Shown: piece after piece, positions 34,657-45,223 of the stretch
Position numbering within the stretch: the stretch's first letter is position 1
How the letters are laid out: each line of letters opens with the position of its first letter
DNA from: Numenius arquata
Lineage: Eukaryota > Chordata > Aves > Charadriiformes > Scolopacidae
Length of the DNA: 64,000 nucleotides
Assembly (NCBI RefSeq): GCF_964106895.1
Contig: NC_133583.1
Location: forward strand, 39,529,899 to 39,593,898
Reading direction: 5' to 3'
Program-made: the position numbers and the translations under genes
The notes under the pieces: generated by a model
Seen by the model: only the letters and a program-made list of their open reading frames with translations
Databases searched by the model: none
What the model was told of the DNA's origin: nothing

Positions 34657-37600
34657 GTGTCAACAGTGTCAATTTAGCCTTTGTCCTTAGGTATAACCTC
34701 ATATTAACTCAGACTGCTTAAGAATGAAATAACACTTTGACATTCTTTCCACATTTCCAGTCATGAGTGCATATATCTCAGAAGCTCCTACAAGTTAATA
34801 AATTCTCTTACTGTATTCAGAAAGCAAAAGTAGCAATTATTAAAGAGAACATATGGCAGGTACCTTAAAACTCCAGGGTGACACTAAAACGTATGACTTC
34901 AGCTCATTATAAATATTTTCTAGGTTCTTCTTAATTGCTCTAGTAATTAAAATTCACCCAAAATTGTGAAAGTGCCAAACAATTAAATAATACATTCCTA
35001 ATGCATGTATTGCAATATTGCGTGTAATAAAAGATATGTATTTTTAAAATTTTGAATTAATTACTCATCTGTGTCGTTAAAGAGATTTATTTATTTTCAT
35101 TTTATTTTGTCAGCTTTTAAAATTTGTTTTTTAATTAAGAAATTATGTGTTTGAGCATTCAGGTAAAATGTAAATAAAATTACACTAACTAAGGCTGTCA
35201 CTGGAAGTAAGAGTAACGTGCAATAAATTACAGATCATAGCTATAGGAGCAATGTGAATAGTTAACAGTCATGAGAATTCCATCTGTGGTAGATTAAAAG
35301 CTTGAAAAAGTTTTGTTGAAATATCTTAGAAATAGTCTTCAAAGACTTTGGGAGGTCTTATTCAATCTGATGTTTCATTCAAGCCATTGATGTTTGAAAA
35401 TAACTTCAGGACCAGAGAGTGAGGAGTTAGAGTTTGAACAGTTTTGACTGAAATGTGAAGACTGGGTTTGTAATAAACAGTTATTTTTATATATGAAATT
35501 GGATTCTTAAATGCAAACCTTTAAATGTTTAGTGGTACTAGAGGTTAGTTAATACCCTTGAGGAAACAGTTATCTTAAAAATATAATCTGAAATGCATGG
35601 CAGCATAGCCATTGCAAATTGCCTTTCACGAGAAGGTTTAGTTATTATGTGTTTAATCAATCCTAGCTGTAAGGAAATTAGGGGAATAGTGTAAACAGAA
35701 GAAAACAGTTCTTTCTTAAAGGCAAAAAGAGAATTACAAATAACTGAGCTTTTAAGAGGTTTACAAAAAAACTTCCTTTGGGGGAGTTGAGAGGGAAGGA
35801 GGGGGAAGTGATTATCTATGAGCAATATTTTATTACAGTCAAAAGACCTCTAGCCCTTCAATTGAACAGAAAAATTAAAAATCACATTATGAAGCTAACC
35901 ACTCCATCTAGAATGAGTATATGTGTAGCCCAGGTACTGTTTGCTGGGTACACAGAAAATGAGAAGACTGTAATTAGTAATTAGCTGGAAAAAAATGGTG
36001 TAAGTATCACCTCTGCTTTGTAAATTGTGTAACTATATTTTCCAGGGTACTACTGAGGTGCTGCAAGCCTCAGACTATAATTTCACTTTCTCATTTACTG
36101 TGTAATTTTTAAAGTTGTGAATGCATTTTTGCCTGCACCTTATCTTTTCCCTATTCAGGATCTTTACGCCTCAACAGAAAAAAAAATCCTCTTGGGGGAG
36201 GAACCTAATGAGTAGGGTTGGAAACAGATTTTTAGGCACCTCTCCAGAGCAGTGGATGTTCTCCTGGCTCCTCCTTTACTGCATTTTGGGTTTCTTACTC
36301 CTGTGCTATTGCTCCCACCCCTGTGTATAAGTTATTGTCTCCTTACAGTCATTTGGATTTTGATTTTATGCTTCTTGCTATAAACTTATAGTAGCTAGAC
36401 CTTTAACTGATCTTCCACCACATTCTGAAAAAGAGGCTTCTAATATCTTCTGTACAAAATTAAGCTCCTGTAAGATATGACCTGAGTCACTGTGAAATAC
36501 ACACCATGTCTGTGGAAAATAAAGTATGGAATTGTGTAATTTAGAGATTGTCTTGGAAAGCGTGTACGGTCAGAGGCAAGGGAAGGCTCCGGGGGCAGCC
36601 ATTGTTGTGGCATTTCCTAAACTGTGCATGCTCAATTTTGTAAGCTTATCGCTCCTTCAGCTAATGTCACCTTGGTCTAGCAGCAGGTTTCAGACCTGTG
36701 GATCCATAGCTCAGGGTTGTATTGTTCAGCTGGGAAAAAAGATTGGTACTAAAATGTAGTAAAACCATCAGAATCGACATAGTTTTTCCTGGTGGGCAGA
36801 TGTTACTGCAATTCCATCTTTCATAAATTCCTGTGAGGTTTTTTTTTCAGATTTGCCTTTTTTTTTTTTTTTTTTTAAATGGTGATGATTCAGAGAAGAA
36901 TGCTAAGGTGAAAACATGTTAAATCTTCAATTAGGCTTTAAAACTTCTTTACTAGATCATTCAGTCAGACTTACCTGCAATAAAACACTTGTTTTCTACT
37001 TAGTTAAGTAGCTGGGCTAAATCTATCATACATATAGCTGCTTATGAGTATGGAATTTCTATCAAACAAGTCTAGAGCTGTTTGTTCACAACTGTTGGAA
37101 TAAAGCAGGTTGTCCTTATGCAAGGTTACATCCATCTACTTGTTTTTTTAATGACACGCAAAAGTCTTAACCAAGGTGTCTGTTTCCTTCATTTGCATCC
37201 TATCCTCACTTACCTCACATGGTATGTTCCCCACTCCTGTTACCAATGCAAGGAGGAACCCCTCTAGCTGTAGATGACATTTCTTAATGAGTTCTTGAAA
37301 GAAGATTACTATGGATCTGTGAGGGGTACAAGTAGAAACTGAGAAATCTGAGAGAGATAAGAGGTGTTTTGTGCTAAATTCACATGAAAGTGACACTGAG
37401 GAAGTTAGTATAGCTTGTATATGCCAGAAACTCAGGACAAGTTAAGGAAAATGTCAATGGCACAGTAAAAATTGTCCTGTACTATACTATTTTAGCTAAA
37501 AAGGAACAAAAAAAGAAGCCGTGGCATACTTTTATTCCAGTCTCATTTCCATAAGAGTATTGTTGGAAGAGATGTTGGCAAAACGGAGAATTGCAATTGA

Positions 37601-40191
37601 TTCATGTATTTTCGCTTCACACAGAATAGTGAGTATTCAAAAAAATAGTAGTATTCAAAAAAAATGCCTCAACACAGTGAGCAAAGTGCAGGATTTTTGC
37701 AATGACATTTAGATTTAGATGTGAATTTGGGTTTGGCCACTGTTCTCCACTACCTCAAATCCACTTCAGGATTAGAAGACTGCATTGAAATATTGTCAGG
37801 AAAGACTGTGGGTCTGATCTTGAGTGGTAGTGAGCACTGTTATGTTACCTAAAAAGTGTAAATTTTCTCTTACAGATGTTTGCTTTGTGAATGTCTGAGC
37901 TTAAAGTAACTAGGGATTTGCAAAGTTATGAAAAACAGAAATAAAACTAGAGAGTAAAGAGATGCAATCTAGGGTCTTGGGAGACTACTGCTTTATTTAA
38001 GTGCAAGTACACGTCTTCATTGGCAGTCAGTGGGTGCAGACAGTGACTTAGCTAAACAAGATTACCATTCATACTACGAAGAAACAGGTAACACCTTTGC
38101 TCATAACCGAGACCTACATTTTCATGATAAGTAAAAAGTAAACTGACTTGTCAGAGAGTACATACTGGGTTGAAAAAAAAGGGTTCTTCACTGTCTAAGT
38201 TACAAAGGAGCAAATTTTAGTTAGTATTTACTCTTGACTTTACCACTGGGAAAAAGTGTGAAAGAACTCTGGCTAATATAACAGAAAGTGAGTAGCAACA
38301 ATTAAGACAATAAAAACAAAAGTATTGTGTGACAGGAGAGTAGTGAGGAAGCAGGAGGTGGTAGAATAATGAATGGGAAGAAAATATAGCTTACAATGAG
38401 ATTATAATGGATTTATAACGAAGACTGAAATGATACAAAAGTGAACAACAACCAAAGGACAGATCTATGTGATTGGAGCATTCTCTCAGTCTTTATCAGC
38501 TAAGATGTGATCTGTTTAAAGTCTCCTGAAGTCACCATCCTTCAGATGGTAAAGAACTTAGATATGGTATCTCCTCCTCAGATATCCGTTTGATCCATGA
38601 TGAAGAACAAATTAGGAACTGTTAGGACAGAGCATCTAACAATTACATGCAGTTCCATTCAGTGATTTGATTCAATGACTGACTTAAAAAACATTTGCTA
38701 CAGAATCTGCTGGGTGTCACTGGGTAAGCAGACCATGAGTAACTACTGAAAGCTGAGGCAAGTGTTCTGCTTGGAGCATAGCAACATGCATATATGTTTC
38801 GACAAAAAAAGAAGTGATTTATTCCACACCTAGTTAATCATAAACTAACATAAAACCAGGGATTAGTACTGTATACTGTAGGGAAGAGCATTGTGAAATT
38901 TGAATACCTGATGATTATGTGCAAGCTTGAACTTCCACAGGTGTATATAGTAAGTAATATTGCTTTTCTGCAGGCAACTTTAATTTAGATTACAATATCA
39001 TGTAGAGGGGAAATAGCAGATGAGAAATCTCTGCCCATCAGTAGACATTCTGAGGAAAACTGTAGCAGCAAAACACTGCAAGTACATCAGTGTGGGGAAT
39101 ATCAATATAACATAAACAATGAACATTCAGTGTTCAGTTGGCACTTCTGGGAAGACCTAGAGTAAAAGCAATACCCAATTATGTTGCCTCTGGAAGTCTA
39201 GCTTAGATCTATAGGGAACATGGGAGATTTTGCTGTTTTGAGCCATACACTGGGAGGATGAAACCATGACTTCAGCCGTTGCTGCTGCCAACCTGTTCCC
39301 TGTGCCCAGGCACAGTAGTGGTGGCACTTGTCTATGAATAGGTTAAAAAAAAACTCCAAGTAATTGAGATCTTCCTCAGTTATCTGTGCAGATGTGTACT
39401 GCAAATTGTTCTGTGTTCATATCCCCTTCACTGGCAATCATCTACAGCTACATGCTGTTGTATTTAACTCTCTAAGAAATGTTTTGACTTTTTCTTCTTT
39501 GTGGCGCATCTGCTGCATCCCAGTTATAGCTGGGAGGTGGTCATTGCAAGTGGCAAAGTCACAATTTACAGGCATTGGATTTTGAATTAAATTAAAGCTT
39601 GATGGCTGTGGTTATAAATAATTTTAAATGGATGGATTAATGTAGAAAAATTGAAGCTTAGAGAAGAAGGAATTAATCTTATCAGAAAATAATGTATTTA
39701 TAATTTTTCAATCAGAAGAGTTGTAGGTCTTCATGAAAGACCCTTATGAATGTACCAGTCAGACTTGAAGCCAATCAGAAGTCAAAAGTCTGGTGGTTAT
39801 GCTTCTTTTCTTTAATTTAAAATAAAGATATGTAAGCTGCTGCCAGGTAACTCAAATGTTTATGTGAGGGATTTTTATTGTTTTCCAAACCAGCAGTAAA
39901 TCACTACTCTTTCACGCATGCCTCATGGTTATCCCAAATCCATATGCAACAATTTTTATACTGTTCCTAATCACTCAAGAAAGTCACGTGCACTTTTAAC
40001 CGTGTACTCTGTAACTGTGCAGTTTTATCACATAAATTGTGCCTTTCTTAACTGATAAGCTTAACAGTCATGCAAGTTCATTACTTCTTTCCTTTTCCTT
40101 TTTTTTTCCTGACAAGGTACTGCTTTCTGTATCACCATTAATCACATATATCTGAAAAATCCAGTTCTTGAAACATTCATTCTTATTTCAG
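34657..40191. other. AT-rich non-coding sequence
   Basis: No gene is supported. Features are a 19-base T run at 36858-36876 and a short tandem repeat of AGTATTCAAAAAAA(A)T at 37632-37665. ORFs in this interval (up to 95 codons, 35538-35825) have no domains. Confidence 0.5.
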
Positions 40192-40278
40192 ATCTCCGTA
40201 CACCTTTCAAAAAGAAGTATAATGAATTTCCTAGCAGTGTTTCTGGGACAATCACTGAATTCCCCAAAGAATTAATAG
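40192..40278 (+). other. Candidate internal exon, 87 bp
   Basis: The acceptor CATTCTTATTTCAG ends at 40191 and a GTATCA donor follows 40278. The frame that uses the first two bases to complete a codon is open throughout, giving LRTPFKKKYNEFPSSV and then SGTITEFPKELI, with one base left over. The phase is 1 at both ends and the length is a multiple of three. Another forward frame is open for most of the interval, which weakens the case. The protein is not recognised. Confidence 0.2.
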
Positions 40279-41595
40279 GTATCAATGTTATAAAAAAATT
40301 TTCTGAGTGGTATTAAATTTTGAACAGTATATGACATCATGTACTTGCAAACTTCTAAGAGTCTTCAGTCTGGGTACTATCTTTTACTAACTTTTGTAGA
40401 CCAGAATTGAAACCCTCCACGTGGCATACTAGATTCACTTTTTGGGGGAGGATTTGTAGAATGACATACAGCAGAATTTAATTGTAACCCCAAATTTCAG
40501 TATGGTCTATTACCGATAACACAGTTTTGAGCATGTTTCTACTTAGACATTGTGAACTAGGTTATGTGGTTTCTTGCTATCCATCTACTTTTCTCTGCCA
40601 AGTATTAAAGGAGACATTCCTTTCCTCGGAATAGAGAAAGGCAATCTAAAATAGGGGAAATGTATTGATAGTAATATATTTACTTTTTCTAAACCATGGA
40701 CAAACACTTCAGCTGATACAGCAGGACATTTGTTAAAGAAGTTGTCCTGGGTTCTCATTCTCTTTGTTTTTTTTTCTGGTCATTATTCAAACGACCTCTG
40801 TCGTGAATTTCCATTTCACTTTGGGTTTCTTTGTTAATGCGGTCCTCTTACAAATGCAAGTAGTGTTAACTTACTTTCTGTTATTGGTTTTATTTGTGTG
40901 TACATGTTATGAAGAACTGGCCAAAGTGAGGTTTTTTGGCAATCTTTTGAGTTTGCCACGGTAGAACCTTGCTGACTTAAGTGTGATGGGTCTCATTACT
41001 TTCTTCACCTTGTCTACAACTTCCAAATCGTTGGTAGATGGCACCCCAATATTGATTGTGTGTATTGTACCAACATATCTTTCATGAGCTCAGATTCTCT
41101 AGCAGGCTTTTCGTGGTGTGCTTACTACTTCTCTGAGTAATGGCATAATTTCTTTTTCTCTTGACAGTTCCTTGCTTTAATACTACAGGCTTGTTACCAG
41201 AAGAAAAGATAAGACTGCTTTAAAAAAAATCTTTTTAGTAGAACTTTATTTGCCAAATATGCAAATATGAAAGGCAGACCTTGCCACATATATCTTTCAG
41301 TAAAGGTGTAGGATCAACTACATAGTGAAAGAAATAAATGAAACATGGAACTGTGAACATTAACCTTCTGTAATTACTGGAAAAATCAGTTATATTCACA
41401 TTCTTTGCTATGGTCCACATTTGGCCCATGCATATTAAAACGACAATGAGGAAAAATTAAATAAAGCCCCCTGAATTATGATGTCAGATAATCGGGGGGG
41501 CTGGGGGAGTGGAAAGTGTGGTTAAATGTAAAAAATGCTTCAGAATCCCCCTCTGTATCTTCAAGGTTCTTTCAGAATAAGATTTTCTGTTTATC
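40279..41595. other. AT-rich non-coding sequence
   Basis: No gene is seen. A G-rich patch (GGGGGGCTGGGGGAG) lies at about 41494-41508. ORFs here are short and hydrophobic. Confidence 0.5.
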
Positions 41596-41942
41596 CTAAT
41601 GGTCCCCTGAGAGCTTATAGCCTTGCAGAAAGCCGTAAATGCCAGAGGTGTCATCAGCAGCCAGCAAGTCTGTCACATACACTTTACTCATGTCCCAATC
41701 TGTGAAATGTCTAAACTGACATATCCCTTGGCAGTTCTGGATGTCCAGCCTTTTCCCATCACGTAATTCCGCTTGCTAGGCTTGTTGTACATGGTATTAA
41801 CACATGCAGCAAAAATGGAATGGCTCTTTATTGGAGTGATGAAATCAGTTGCCTGTGATAACATGGGAATGGACTTGATAATCCAGGAGATCCTTTTCAC
41901 ATCCTGTGTTTTCCTCTTAGTAGATGGGATTTTGACTTCAAC
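41596..41942 (-). pseudogene. Unassigned coding remnant, apparently frameshifted
   Basis: Two overlapping minus-strand frames read like one protein split by a frameshift. The first is open from 41942 to 41691 (84 codons) and contains VEVKIPSTKRKTQDVKRISW, SQATDFITPIKSHSIFAACV and YNKPSKRNYVMGK. The second is open from 41775 to 41599 (59 codons), with a stop at 41598-41596. It contains LDIQNCQGICQFRHFTDWDM and SKVYVTDLLAADDTSGIYGF. Composition is balanced, with C, W, D and G residues unusual for the AT-rich translations around it. A switch in the overlap, near 41740-41750, would give about 115 codons in all. I do not recognise the family. A retrocopied pseudogene, an ancient captured gene or a chance pair of frames are all possible. 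There is no poly-A tract just beyond the stop. Confidence 0.4.
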
Positions 41943-43019
41943 TCAGGACATTCTGAATAGAAATCTAACAACTTTTTAGAAGGTAAATTATAGACTGGCT
42001 CCAACTAACTTGTTAAATTGGAGTGTGTGCAAGGATGGCCAAGAGCCAAGTTGTTCCTTCTCCTACTACATTACTCCTCCCTGCATGAGCCTAGCTGCTA
42101 CACCCATATCTACCCCTCCTCAGTGTTTTCTTTCTCCTTCCACCCCCTAAGCTTGCTTTATCCTTAACCCTGACCATGCAAACAGCAGCTGTTTTTAGAA
42201 CTTCAGCTCTTTGGTTCTTGCAGTCCTACAAACCACTAGCTGAACTGGCTAGGGGACAGTGCAGTCCTTGAAGCTGGGTGCCATTCACCACCTCTCTCTG
42301 ACTAGCGAGTCCCTCTTTCTCAGTATTTATGAGCGTATCTCAAATCCAGTAAATTTTCTGGTTCTCCACAGGAGGGACCAGATCCATCCTCCCTATAGGT
42401 GGGGTCACATCTTGCACATTTGAAATAATTTCCTTTTTTTTTTTTTTCCCCTGCTTTGAAACTTTACGTCCTGGATGTAAGAATTTGTCCTAATCTGTAG
42501 CGTGGATGTGTACAGAGCCACAGAACAGGAAGGAAGCTTTGGAACTGCAATGCAGTTGCACATGAGCCTCCTTATTCAGAGAAAATTCATTGAAAGGCAC
42601 GTGCCCAGGCCACAGTCTGTCAGTCACATTAATCAAAGTGCTTCCTTTGGTCTTCTTGGACAGAAATCCATAAAAAACACACATAAAAGAGATGAGAATG
42701 CTGCTGACCCTCTAACTGCTCTTCATCTGCTTTAGAGCCACTGGTTTTCTCTCTCTGTAACTTTTTTTTGAGCTTTTGCAAACTGTACTCTTGTTCCTTT
42801 TCTCTTTGCGCGATGTTCTCCTGTTCTTCTCTGTTTACCTTAGGCTCATCTTAGTTGCTGCTCCATATGGCTAACCAGTTCTTAATGTATTTTGCCAAGA
42901 CAACATTCTCTCTTCTTTTAGGTTTCTCTTCAAAACGCTCCTATTCCAGAAAGTGTATAGAAAAGTGTTTCATTGCACTAAGGTGGTAATCACTTGGACA
43001 ACTGCAAGGTAAAACCACA
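41943..43019. other. Non-coding sequence with a C/T-rich section
   Basis: About 42040-42180 is C- and T-rich (many CTCC and CCTT words). A 14-base T run is at 42434-42447. ORFs at 42490-42684 (minus) and 42502-42735 (plus) overlap on opposite strands and have no recognised domain. I see no repeat family. Confidence 0.45.
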
Positions 43020-43270
43020 AAATCTCTCTGGTGGGATGACCCTGACCAGCAGCTAAGACCCCTCCCCGTTGCTCACTTACCCCCCCATGCCTTCCCCTCG
43101 CCCCAGCAGGATGGGGGAGGGGAGGGGAATCAGAAGGGCGAAAAATTAGTGGGTCAAGATAAAGACATGTTAATAAGAGAAGAAAAAAAAACACAGAAAA
43201 AAAACCCCAAGTGTTGCAAAGGCAAACCTTGCACCAGGAGACTTAAAGACACATCACGTAATAAATAAAC
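43020..43270 (-). mobile_element. LTR-derived repeat fragment of avian ERV type
   Basis: Plus-strand landmarks are ACCAGCAGCTAAG, CTCACTTACCCCCCC, CCCAGCAGGATGGGGGAGG, GGAATCAGAAGGG, GTGGGTCAAGATAAAGACA and TGTTGCAAAGGCAA, in that order. This matches a common bird repeat that I remember as the LTR portion of an endogenous retrovirus, oriented on the minus strand. The left terminus, normally GTTAAACCAC-like on the minus strand, is too degraded to place, and no internal retroviral genes adjoin it. The family name and exact limits are uncertain. Confidence 0.5.
43110..43138 (+). other. G-rich run with G-quadruplex potential
   Basis: The sequence has four G runs, GGGGG-A-GGGG-A-GGGG followed after eight bases by GGG. 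The minus strand of the LTR-like repeat therefore carries the matching C-rich, i-motif-type strand. Confidence 0.5.
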
Positions 43271-44697
43271 ACAAAAATTACAAAAGTGGCATTCCCAGTC
43301 TAGGTTCACTGATGTTTTTTGCATGTGCATTGTCCCTGAGTTTATAGAATACGCAGAGTGGGGTGAAAAGAAGTACTGGGTTTTTTTTTAGTTTTTAGTA
43401 GCTAAAATTTTATGAAGCTTTCTATACAATGTTAATGCTGATATTTCTGTCAGCCACTCTTCACAGAAAATGTATCTTTGCCATTATTCCTATCTATGCA
43501 TGCTTGGTAATGGGGCAGGTAGTGGTTGAACATTAAAAGAAGCTTGTTTAAATATATATTTTATGATTGGGTCTAGGCTGAGTATGAATCAATGCTGAAT
43601 TTGGGTGTAATTCCACTTATCCCTGAAGTTACTAATTTCTATTATTGGACTTTGTATCACAAGAGTCCTAAAGGGCTTCAGCTCTGCTTGCTACTAAATT
43701 TCATCCACAGGACTTATGTTCAGTAGGTAACAATTTATTTGCATCTTAAGCACTATATAAGGATACACTGAAAATGTAAGAGATTTTAATCCTTTATCTT
43801 GTAATTAATTATTTAAAATAGTAAATTAAATAGCCTTTAAAAAAATGTCTTCTGAAATCAAGCTTGTATTAGGTGGCTAACTTTGGGCATTAATATTTGA
43901 ATAATTTGGCCTAACGAGTTGGTGACAGTTAAATAGTGTCCACACTAAGGTTAAATTTGGGGTCTCTGACTAGATCCTTCTACCCATGACAAGTTGCTGT
44001 TTTTTTTTTTTTATTTTGTTCTAATTCCAATAAAGCTCTAGTAGACAGCAAGTCTAGTTTCAGCAAGTATTAATGTCTATGCTCTTTATTTTGCTTTGAG
44101 GTATTGTGCAGAATGCTACAGTTTTCGATTAATATAGATTGCCATGATAATCACTTGAAGATCTTTGGAGAATACTAATTTTCTTTCTTCCTCAAAAATA
44201 ATAATAAAAAAATATCTCTGCAGTTCCTGGGTTACTTTTGTGAATAGGGAAATGGTATATCTGATAGCAAATAATATTGGCTTCCTAGGGCAGGTGATTA
44301 TTTAATGCATTTTTTTTTATTTCAAATTTAATAATAATTTTTATTTTGCTTCTCAATATCATTGTAAAATCCCAGAAGACCTTTACTGAAACAGGAATGA
44401 AACAATTTAGCAGGTGTTATTAAGCGAACATGTCTGTTGCTTTTGCAAAATGCCAGAAGTTGATTGCAGACCAACTGGGGAAGACCTATGAGATCCTTCT
44501 AGTGTACACAAAAGGAACAAACCTATAATTAAATTACAGTTAAACACAGATGGTTATTTTACAGCAGGTGCTCAACTTTGAAAGTGTATCTCTGGACTAT
44601 TTTTGTACCAACATGGTGTTTTGTCCCTGTTGGGTTTCTGGCATCATTTTATGGTTAGATAAAAATATTGCTTTGTATACTGTTTTTTTGGTTTTGT
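43271..44697. other. AT-rich non-coding sequence
   Basis: No gene or repeat family was recognised apart from T runs such as the 13-base run at 44000-44012. Confidence 0.5.
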
Positions 44698-44778
44698 GCG
44701 GGTTTTTTTTTTTTTTTTTGATGGTCGTGGTGGTTTTGTTGTTTTGTTTTTTGTTTGTTTGTTTGGTTGGTTTTTTTT
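44698..44778 (+). repeat. T run and (TTTG)-type low-complexity tract
   Basis: A 17-base T run (44703-44719) is followed by a tract that is only G and T from about 44730 to 44778, including repeated TTTG units. The plus-strand ORF at 44550-44840 runs across it and is an artefact of this composition (F, V, G, C). Confidence 0.8.
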
Positions 44779-45150
44779 GCCAGCATACAAAGCTATCAAG
44801 TGCTTCTATGTTTTCAAGGAAAACTAGAAGAAAAACATAAAGCAGAGATTAAACGCAGCACAAAGAAAAATAAATATTAGATTATAAAAAAGATATACCA
44901 TTTATGAGATCTAGAGGACTAACGTACAATTAAACCTAGAGCTCAGAACTTGTCATTATCCAAGGTGAAATAATCACTATGCAAATATTATAACTAAATA
45001 TATATTTTATTTGAATACTGAAAAAGGTTACACTAGAATGTTATATCATACCAAAGTTGATGTTATCTTTATATGATTTATTTATGTATAATATAAGCAT
45101 TTCAAGGACTACATAGTCTTCATATGTGACCTAAGTCAGCAAGATGTGAA
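44779..45150. other. AT-rich non-coding sequence
   Basis: Nothing beyond A/T-rich words is recognised here. Confidence 0.5.
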
Positions 45151-45223
45151 AAATGCTTCTTTAGAAGCATTTACCTCAGCACATATTAGAACCATTTCTT
45201 TAAGTACCACATGCTGAGGTAAA
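45151..45223. repeat. Two overlapping inverted repeats
   Basis: AAATGCTTCT and AGAAGCATTT (45151-45160 and 45163-45172) form a perfect 10-bp stem with a two-base loop. TTTACCTCAGCA (45170-45181) and TGCTGAGGTAAA (45212-45223) form a perfect 12-bp stem with a 30-base loop. The stems overlap by three bases, so the two hairpins could exclude or stack on each other. The second could be the base of a small hairpin RNA or a relic of a hairpin-ended transposon. Confidence 0.65.

Noticed and set aside
44550..44840. Hydrophobic 96-codon plus-strand ORF resembling a membrane protein
   Set aside because: The F/V/L/G-rich run is the translation of the T- and TTTG-rich low-complexity tract.
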